Assembly (NCBI GenBank): GCA_023213315.1
Contig: JAKCPI010004471.1
Span: 248,001 to 312,000 of the forward strand
Reading direction: 5' to 3'
Source of the DNA: Euborellia annulipes
Taxonomy: Eukaryota; Arthropoda; Insecta; Dermaptera; Anisolabididae
DNA: 64,000 bases
The position numbers and the translations under genes are program-made. The notes under the pieces are model-generated. The model worked only from the letters and a program-made list of their open reading frames with translations, was not told the origin of the DNA and did no database searches. Of this stretch, positions 57,141 through 64,000 are shown piece by piece; the stretch's first letter is position 1; each line of letters opens with the position of its first letter.

Positions 57141-58180
57141 CTAATTCCGGCCCGTCAGTTAACGACGTCTCTAGAAGACCCTACACCCCTGAGATCCGAA
57201 GGGGGGAAATATAGGAATGTGTGTGTCTATATATATATACTAGTATATACACGTGTGCGTGTAAGCAGGGGAGGGAAGAGCAGCCCTTGAGTTTCGCACT
57301 GCGGACTCGGTTGCAGTCCTTGGGTAAACAGCTTCCAGGATGACACAAGTCACGCCGTTTGTGCCGCACCAAAAATTTATTTCCTAATTATGGAGAACTT
57401 AGGGAACAAAAGTCTGGGGTGTTAACGAGAGAACTTAGTGATATGTAACTCTCCTTCTCATGAGATATTCTCATTGGTTTCTAAATAAAAAGTAAGACAA
57501 CTAAATTAATCGAGGGAACTAACTCTGTGACTAAAAAAAGATATAAAATTCCTATTCGAATAAAATATTAAAGGTAGAAGTTAATTAAGCAGATTTATTT
57601 AGATCTCTTCTCTCACCTTTCTTTGTTGATCAAAATACCTCGAGCTTTTATAAATAACATAATTTCAAAAATTATTTTTAATGTCAAAAATTGCCTTTAA
57701 TATTAGAAAATTGACATTGCATATAGGTCTCTCTTAATTGAATATTTTTTTATACACTTTTAGAAAAAAAAAACATAATTGAATAAAGAAAGGTCAGAGT
57801 TATTAAACTAAAAGATATTATTTCTTTTTTTTTTTGTTTTTTTTTTTTTTGAAGGTAGAGGAGTTTAAAATGCATTATTAAAACAACAACAACGTTAATA
57901 AATAATTGAATAAATACGAATATCCAAACAGCCATCTCTGTGATAACTTAAATTGGGTGAGTGTATGGTTGGGGGGGGGGGGGGGGCAAGGGGGGTCAAG
58001 GCCCCATTCGCGGCGAGTATTAAATAAATTTACCAGAATCGTGAATTAGGCAATTAAGTAGTTCACAAGTTTACATACAGCATATTAAATCATTATGATT
58101 AAAATATAAAATTTTAATAAACTCCAATGATTAAAGGGAACATTTTTAAAGGATCATTGAAATATAAATGTACTAAAGAG
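57140..58180. other. Unique DNA with a long G-run
   Basis: A poly-G run at 57970-57986 precedes GGCAAGGGGGGTCAAGGCCC, resembling the G-rich subterminal zone of the hAT-like MITEs but with no partner end. No gene recognised. Confidence 0.4.
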
Positions 58181-58245
58181 TGGTTAATTCAACCAGAGAA
58201 AACTAACTTTAAATAAAATAATGTTAAATATTTATTAATATATAA

Positions 58246-58480
58246 TTTCAATAGATATGCAGCCTGACTTTGGCAGGGATAATTATCGGGGGATTCGATC
58301 TACGTATATGAATGTGAGCCTAAGACCGCACGACCGATTATTTATTTTATTTTAAAATAAATAAAAAAAAAATAGATTAAATCAATAATCGGTCGTGCGG
58401 TCTTAGGCTCACATTCATATACGTAGATCGAATCCCCCGATAATTATCCCTGCCAAAGTCAGGCTGCATGCCTATTGAAA
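58246..58480. repeat. 98-bp-arm palindrome with tRNA-like sequence in each arm
   Basis: Arms 58246-58343 and 58384-58480 (GCAGCCTGACTTTGGCAGGG inverted at the far end) differ at only two or three bases. Each arm contains, on its outward strand, GGTCGTGCGGTCTTAGG (A-box-like) and AGATCGAATCCCCCGAT (B-box match GATCGAATC). It is a duplicated, inverted tRNA-Leu/Ser-like SINE head. Confidence 0.8.
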
Positions 58481-58484
58481 TGTA

Positions 58485-58927
58485 TCCCGATAATTCGTAT
58501 CGTCACTAGACTGACAGTTTGGTACGAATTACCGGGAATACCAATTATCGGAAATACAAATTTTAAAATATTAATGCAAAGACTGAATTGTAGAAAGGAA
58601 AGAAAAAATGTAAGAGAAGCTCAATTTTCCTCTTTCCTTTCCTCATATCCATTCACTGAAAATATTATAAATGAACGAGAAAAACTTGACTCTCTCACTC
58701 CCTCTCCTTCCCACTCTTGAAAACAATACGAATTAACGAGCTTTTTAGGCTGGAAAATATAAGACTTTTTAAGTGGACGTCGAGCCTAAAAATAATATGA
58801 ATTACCAAGAGGACTGAAATATATTGTTTTTATACTAGTTATCGGAATTTTTTCTGGGGGCAGACAATTTTGTACGAATTAGCGGGAAATTCGAATAATT
58901 AGGCTACGAATTATCGGGATTCCACTG
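58485..58927. mobile_element. Tigger/pogo-like non-autonomous segment
   Basis: The right end reversed reads CAGTGGAATCCCGATAATTC followed outside by TA (58928-58929). The left side begins TA then TCCCGATAATTCGTATCG, the same terminus lacking its first bases. ACGAATTACCGGGAATACC and CGAATTAGCGGGAAATTCG repeat the motif inside. Confidence 0.5.
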
Positions 58928-58999
58928 TACTAATAAATATTTAACACTATTTTTTATATAAACTTAGTTTTCTCTGGTTGAATTAATCAGTAAGTAGAA

Positions 59000-60028
59000 C
59001 TAAATGAGAGCCTTGTATAATATATGTATTTATTTATTTATAAATCTATTTATTTATTCACTCTAAAACACCCTATTTATTTTTTTTATATCTATTCATG
59101 AAGTAAATACGTATAAATTAAAAATACTACAATATATAAGATAAGCCAATCGACTTGATTGACCATTCAGTTACCATTTTACATATTCAGATAAACAAGT
59201 TTGATCTTTTTTTTTTTTTTAGTAGAGAAAAATAGATAAGTGGTTGTCATTTTTTTTATATCCTGGATCGAAATTTTTAAATACACAATATTTTCCATTT
59301 CAACTGATGTATTTCAACGAATGATTTTTTTTTTATCTATTGAAATATTCTACAAATCCAAAATAATATATATATACTGAATCGATTCATTCGTTCAAAG
59401 CGCTTTTTTTACTACGTAAAAAAATCCCAAAATTTCTTTCTCTCTGGATATATAAAAAAAAAATAATTACGAGGATTTAAATAAAATCCCGGACGACGGC
59501 CGCCAATCATAACTGAATAGTAATGACTCGAAATGTGTCATTCTTCATTCTTCATTGGTTAATTGCTTAGGGAAAGTGATTTTGTGTCTGTGTGTAATGG
59601 TGACCGGTTGACGATCACAACGATTGTGGTGTCTGCTGTCTGTCTCCCTTTTTCAAGTTGGCAGTTGGTTGTCGAGAATTGTGTATGTGTGATGCCGTTT
59701 CAAAGCTGGACGGCGACAATGCGGACTGTACAAGGGCGAATCCTACAGCCTGGACGAGGATAGAGAGAGGACATTATTCGGCGATTAGGCGCCTCGTAAT
59801 AACATTGGCCATTAGGAAAGGGGGATGTCTGTCCTCGTGTTTGGGGACCTCGAGGCAAACCACATCGACACGTCCACGTCCACCTCCACCTCCCCAATTC
59901 ACACACAAATGCTTCTTTTAGTAGCGACTTCTTGTGGAAGAGGAAGTCCCGGATGGGGATTTGTTCTTTATATAAAATTCCTCATTGAATTTTTTTTTTT
60001 ATAAAAATATGGTTGTTTATCATACATA
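59000..60028. other. Unique DNA; GC-richer island at 59490-59960
   Basis: The island contains GACGACGGCCGCCAATCAT and several overlapping short frames without a recognisable motif. It is the largest repeat-free GC-richer block here and could be regulatory or untranslated. Confidence 0.4.
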
Positions 60029-60030
60029 CG

Positions 60031-60256
60031 CAGAGACGGATTAATGCAATTTTGTCGGGGGAGACGGTTGGTTGGAAGATCCAATATACAAGAGGGCATC
60101 TCTTGGGGGAAGAAATTTTTAAAAATAATTCCTTCAAATACTAATACCGGTAAGATGATTTGAGACTTAAAATTGATAGTATAGTAGCCTACATAAGATT
60201 TTTTATTTTAATTTTTTCTCAGGGAGGAGCGATCCACCCCCTTTAATCCGTTCCTG
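60031..60256 (+). mobile_element. Candidate hAT-like MITE
   Basis: CAGAGACGGATTAATGC and, reversed, CAGGAACGGATTAAAGG form 14-bp near-identical ends around G- and C-rich subterminal runs. The flanking 8-mers do not match, so support is weaker than for the three hAT-like copies with duplications. Confidence 0.5.
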
Positions 60257-61094
60257 TGTGAAATTTTTCACATTCGTATTTCACGTAACTTCTAAAAAAA
60301 AAATGAAATTTCACAGATTAAAGAGGGTAAATTTATGTTTATGACTACCATTTCCAAAAATTGAATCTTTTAGCTTTTAATTTGACAATATATCCCTAAA
60401 TTTGATTTTTTTTTAATGGTTCTTTTCTCATGGACGTACTCTTAAACTTACTTTTCTATATATGAATTTCCGCTTTTGAAATATTTTCCCAAAATATAAA
60501 TCATAATGTATTTTGATTTATATTTCCGACTCAAATAGTCATGTCTATGATTACGATCGCCCTTCCCATTAAAATATCTCCCTCCACCCTTTAAAAGAGC
60601 TTTCAATTCTTCCCAGAGCCGAAACTCAGAAATTCAGAACCCCTTCGAAGACCATTAGTGTATAAGATACGGAGCTCCCTTTCCCTATCTATTAGACAAT
60701 GGCAGCTCCTTTTTGATTGGAATAATTTAAACCGGGTAAATTGGCGTTGAATGCAGACAGCATGAGTCTTCGGGTTTTCGAATAAATAAAACAGACACGA
60801 TTCCTTTTGAGAGCCCGTTGGGAGTCAAAAGCGATGCAGCCGACGAACAAGAAGAATCTTCTGTACAATCCTCCACGAATATTATTATTACAACCACCAT
60901 TAGTAAAAAAAATTACAATTCCGTAATTAAAGTAAATGTTGATTTTACCAACAAGTTAAGACCTTTTCTCTAACAGAGATAAATGTTATTATTGTTTTAA
61001 ACCAAGTTTAAAACGAAACCAATATTAAAGGCATTTATGAAAGGAAAACACATTCCATTATTCCACTTTTTGTTTTAGTTTTATTATGATAATA

Positions 61095-61385
61095 TGGGTG
61101 TAATGACTGATGATTTTTCATGTTGAAACATTACGAAATATAGAAAATGATGATTTCTTATTATAATTTTACTGAAGATCTGAGAAACAAAATAAAAATG
61201 AGAAGTATGAATGAAACAACTACACATTGAAAAACAAATGTGCCAGTTAAACAGTGGTGTCCATTTAAATTGCAGACGTTCATGAGCCAAAGAAACAGTT
61301 GAGGTGACTGGTATTAAAGGTTCTGTACTAAACACCGTTAATTTGCTATAAATAGCATCATCAGGTCCAATAAATCATGTTGAAT
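61095..61385. mobile_element. Paired Penelope-like ends, diverged
   Basis: Plus CTGATGA at 61107-61113 with GAAA at 61125-61128. Minus CTGATGA at 61358-61364, followed by a perfect GCTA/TAGC hairpin and AAAT where GAAA is expected. Arms are too diverged to align by eye. Confidence 0.35.
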
Positions 61386-61797
61386 AATGTTTGTTAGTTA
61401 TACTGGTACATCCCTAGAGATATTAAATACCTACTTTGTAAAGATATATAATATATGCATTTAAATTAACTTTAATAATAGTGAATATTTTATTAAACAT
61501 TAATAAATTTAATTATGTTATAAATGGAATTAGAATATGAGGTGAAAAATTTTAAATAAATAATAAAAATAAAGTAAAAATGATGTTGGAATCAGGCTGG
61601 TTTTGTTGACCACTGAGTGTACTCAAGCTCACAATCAACCATTGGGAAATTTAGAAAATATACAAAATTTGTTGTTTTTCTGGATTAATAGTAACTTTCC
61701 ATGTCAATGAAATTGTTATTTCATTATAATAATATATATATATATAAGGCGGAGGCGAGATGTGTTAATTGGTTTCCAAATAATTTTTTCTACATTT

Positions 61798-62489
61798 GTA
61801 AAAAATCTGATGTGACTGGTCGCACAGCACAAAACTTTCTCTTACCTTCGGTAATCGAAAGTTGTGTTCTGTGCTTATCACACCAGATTTTTTGTGTCAT
61901 CATATATTTAGTTTCTGCCGATATATTAGAATTTAAGATATAAAATTTATAAACATTGGAAAATATTTATATTCTGTAACCATGGAAACCATTTCTCCTA
62001 TCTTTCCTATGAAGTACAAGAGTAAAGTTTGCTTCAAAAGATTTCAAGGGCAAAATGAGAATATACATTTTAAAGAGAATCTAAAAAATAATTGATTTAT
62101 GAAGTTTAATCAAAATCGTTCGATCGAATTTTGAGAAAATCGAAAAAAAAAACTGAAAATATTATTATCATAATGGAATAATCAAAAATATTGTTATAAA
62201 TAATGTATTAATTTTTGCTCATCTCCTTGTAGTTGTTTGCACTGATGATGACTAGGCGTGAAGCCAGTCGAAATATTTGCCAATTAAAGATGATGTGAGA
62301 GGGTCCATCAATTGCTGGTTTTTATTCTCCGGTCCTTTCCTTATACATCTGATCCAGCGAAAATCTTCCAATTGTAATTGAAAATATTATTATTATTATT
62401 TAGGTTTATATCCATCAAAACCACGACATCGAATTTTTGACATGAAACCAATACTTTCTCTCTATATTCATATATAGGCAAGAGAAAGT
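61798..62489 (-). mobile_element. H element, near full length, with an insertion
   Basis: H2 palindrome 61798-61895 (AAAATCTGATGTGACTGGTC ... GCTTATCACACCAGATTTTT), interior TTTCTGCCGATATATTAGAA, ACCATGGAAACCATTTCTCC, and H1 at 62448-62489. About 240 bp at 62160-62400 interrupts it, bracketed by CTGAAAATATTATTAT and TTGAAAATATTATTAT. Confidence 0.7.
62160..62400 (+). mobile_element. Penelope-like end inserted in an H element
   Basis: Flanked by a 15-base direct repeat (TGAAAATATTATTAT, at about 62153-62167 and 62380-62396). Carries CTGATGA (62242-62248), stem GACTAGGC-GTGAA-GCCAGTC with one bulge, and GAAA (62270-62273), one of the best-formed cores in the window. Confidence 0.5.
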
Positions 62490-62576
62490 AAAAATGTAAA
62501 AAATGAATTTTTATTATTTTTTTTTTACACTTTATTATTATTTACCTTTTTCTTCTATTAAGCTTATATAATATAT

Positions 62577-62803
62577 GTATATGCTCAGGGGCCCACATCT
62601 TGTGGGTACGTGGATGGCGACCACGAGCTACCCGAGCTGGGACTGGCATTCCTTCTGTTTTTTATATGTCTGTCCCTTACTTCTATATTTTCAATAGGCC
62701 TCTGACCATGCAACGGGCCGGCCTGTTCTATTTCTTCCAATCCCAAAAACAAACATTCCGCCGACCCCGCACTGCGGGAATAAAGCTAGGAAAGAAAAAG
62801 AAG
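62577..62803 (+). mobile_element. SINE A, full-length copy with 17-bp TSD
   Basis: AAGCTTATATAATATAT at 62560-62576 and 62804-62820. Body from ATGCTCAGGGGCCCACATC to AAGAAAAAG. A reading frame inside corresponds to the same peptide as the other SINE copies. Confidence 0.9.
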
Positions 62804-62819
62804 AAGCTTATATAATATA

Positions 62820-63720
62820 TAAAATCCAAAATGTCGGCTCATCCAAGTGTCGGCTCAAACCGTTTGATAAAATTTATGGATTAGATTCAGTTCGCTGCCC
62901 GCACAGCCACTAAGAGAGAATTCCAACTCCTTAGGCAACAAACCCTCCATTTTGGGTTAAAAAATGCTTTCAATGTTTTTTAAATATCAATTTAAATTTT
63001 GTACCTTAAGTTAAAAATTATTTTTTATATTTTTCATTCGAATATAATAAAGTTGAAGATGAAGCTTGCTCGGCCTAAAGCGGGTATTGCAACTAGTTTT
63101 AAATAGAATTAATCCTATATTTCTTTCCTATACTCTATCTTTTTAGGAGTTAATTTTTTTTTTATTATATCTAATTAATATATTTAAAAAAATCTAATTA
63201 ATAATATATTAAAAAAAAGATTGAATTTAATATTTTTTTATTTGTTCCTTTTGGATATTTTTCATCCGTTTGTTTATAATAATTTGCTTCCTGAAGAGAT
63301 CACGTATTTTATTGAATTTTGAAATTCTTTTCTGATCGAATATTTTTATATCATCTCTCTTATTATTTTTTACTTTCACTACGGCTGCGTAAAAAGATCG
63401 AACTCAATATATTTATTTACTTATTGTCACGAATTGTATAATAATTTTATTTTTAATAATAAAAATTTTTTTCTAGTGAAGGTATAATAATTTCATTCAT
63501 AGCTGTAGAAGAGATATTCACACTCCATGAGTTATGACTCCTTAAAAGTGGTGGCGGAGTGGGGAGAAGAGGCCATTTTATAAAAAAAATTCTCCATCAC
63601 TTCCCAAAGCTTAAATTAAATAATGTATTGATTTGTAATAAAAATATACTGGTAGTCTACTAAATTAATTACATTTAAACTATCAACCGTGGGCCGTATT
63701 TATTTATTTATTTATTAAAT
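62820..63720. other. AT-rich DNA without recognised features
   Basis: No element ends, exon or motif-bearing frame seen. An imperfect TATTTATT tract lies at 63695-63718. Confidence 0.5.
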
Positions 63721-63723
63721 GTA

Positions 63724-63922
63724 CAGTCAGTTTCAACATCCATCCTTAGATATATAGCCGTGAAGTTTGACAACCAGAGTGTTTAGAAAATAAATAAATA
63801 CACTTTTTTTATTATTACAGTGCAAATACTATTTTTGAGACAATTACGCCATTTAAGTGATCTGGTTGTCTAACTTCACGACTCTATTCTCTAGGGGTGG
63901 CGGTTAATATTGAAACTGACTG
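63724..63922. mobile_element. TA-flanked MITE, 199 bp
   Basis: CAGTCAGTTTCAACATCCAT and, reversed, CAGTCAGTTTCAATATTAAC, then TAGCCGTGAAGTTTGACAAC / GTCGTGAAGTTAGACAACCA give about 65-bp inverted repeats. TA on both sides (63722-63723, 63923-63924). Tc1/mariner-type non-autonomous element. Confidence 0.82.
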
Positions 63923-63941
63923 TACCTAGGAATAGGCGCCG

Positions 63942-64000
63942 GAACTGGGTGGGGGGGGGGGCAAGGGTACAGCTCACCTCTTGGCATCCTATAGGGGAGG
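63942..64000 (+). mobile_element. Possible hAT-like MITE end cut by the window edge
   Basis: AGGCGCCGGAACTGGGTGGG followed by a G-run resembles the CAGGGCCGGATCTAGGGG terminus at 56101. The other end would lie beyond the window. Confidence 0.35.

Larger units (their letters stand above)
58188..58982. mobile_element. TTAA-flanked composite element
   Basis: Outer inverted repeats of about 60 bp beginning TTCAACCAGAGAAAACTAA, identical for 19 bases on both sides, flanked by TTAA (58184-58187, 58983-58986). Inside lie a 98-bp-arm palindrome (58246-58480) and a Tigger/pogo-like segment (58485-58927). TTAA flanks suggest a piggyBac-type mechanism, but the terminal bases are not the usual CCY. Confidence 0.6.

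Overview
This is eukaryotic nuclear DNA, strongly AT-rich (G+C clearly under a third by eye). It is packed with transposable-element relics and almost free of protein-coding sequence. There are no rRNA genes, no functional tRNA genes, no bacterial operons and no CRISPR. Long homopolymers, (TA)n, (CT)n and (TCTG)n tracts, mariner, hAT-like, Helitron and Penelope-like signatures, and a Dok-7-like exon point to an arthropod. A copepod crustacean such as a sea louse is my best guess, but that is inference and not proven here.

Only one segment looks like a host gene: a 46-nt exon at 14519-14564 (+). It sits between a polypyrimidine-AG acceptor and a GT donor and encodes WKQRWGVVTKLSPAA, which fits the start of the PH domain of Dok-7-type adaptor proteins. 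I see no neighbouring exons, so much of the window may be introns of that gene. The other coding traces are decayed transposons: the C-terminal end of a non-LTR retrotransposon polyprotein (52303-52740, -), a mariner transposase remnant (56657-57010, +) and two inverted copies of a Tc1/mariner-type transposase C-terminus (45911-46460).

Layout: 1-9.5 kb holds tRNA-related SINE, Penelope-like terminal repeats, a GC-rich SINE ('SINE A') and copies of a TIR repeat ('family R'). 10-18 kb holds hairpin-ended elements ('H elements'), a hAT MITE, the exon and a palindromic SINE. 19-28 kb holds hAT and TA-flanked MITEs, foldbacks, SINE A and a short Helitron. 30-36 kb holds foldbacks and full-length H elements. 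36.9-39.7 kb is a Helitron carrying a 20-unit minisatellite. 40-42.4 kb is a novel TTA-flanked element inside a family R copy, next to a near-perfect ~380-bp palindrome. 43.8-48.5 kb holds nested foldbacks, a mariner MITE inside a Helitron, and a hAT MITE inside a SINE. 50-64 kb holds H elements, LINE and mariner relics, more hAT and TA-flanked MITEs and a TTAA-flanked composite.

The recurring theme is inverted repeats whose arms carry a hammerhead-ribozyme-like core: CTGANGA, a short stem-loop, then GAAA. They occur at more than ten places in several unrelated sequence families. This resembles Penelope-like retroelement terminal repeats, but an extra base after CTGANGA and an unidentified cleavage arm separate it from a textbook hammerhead.
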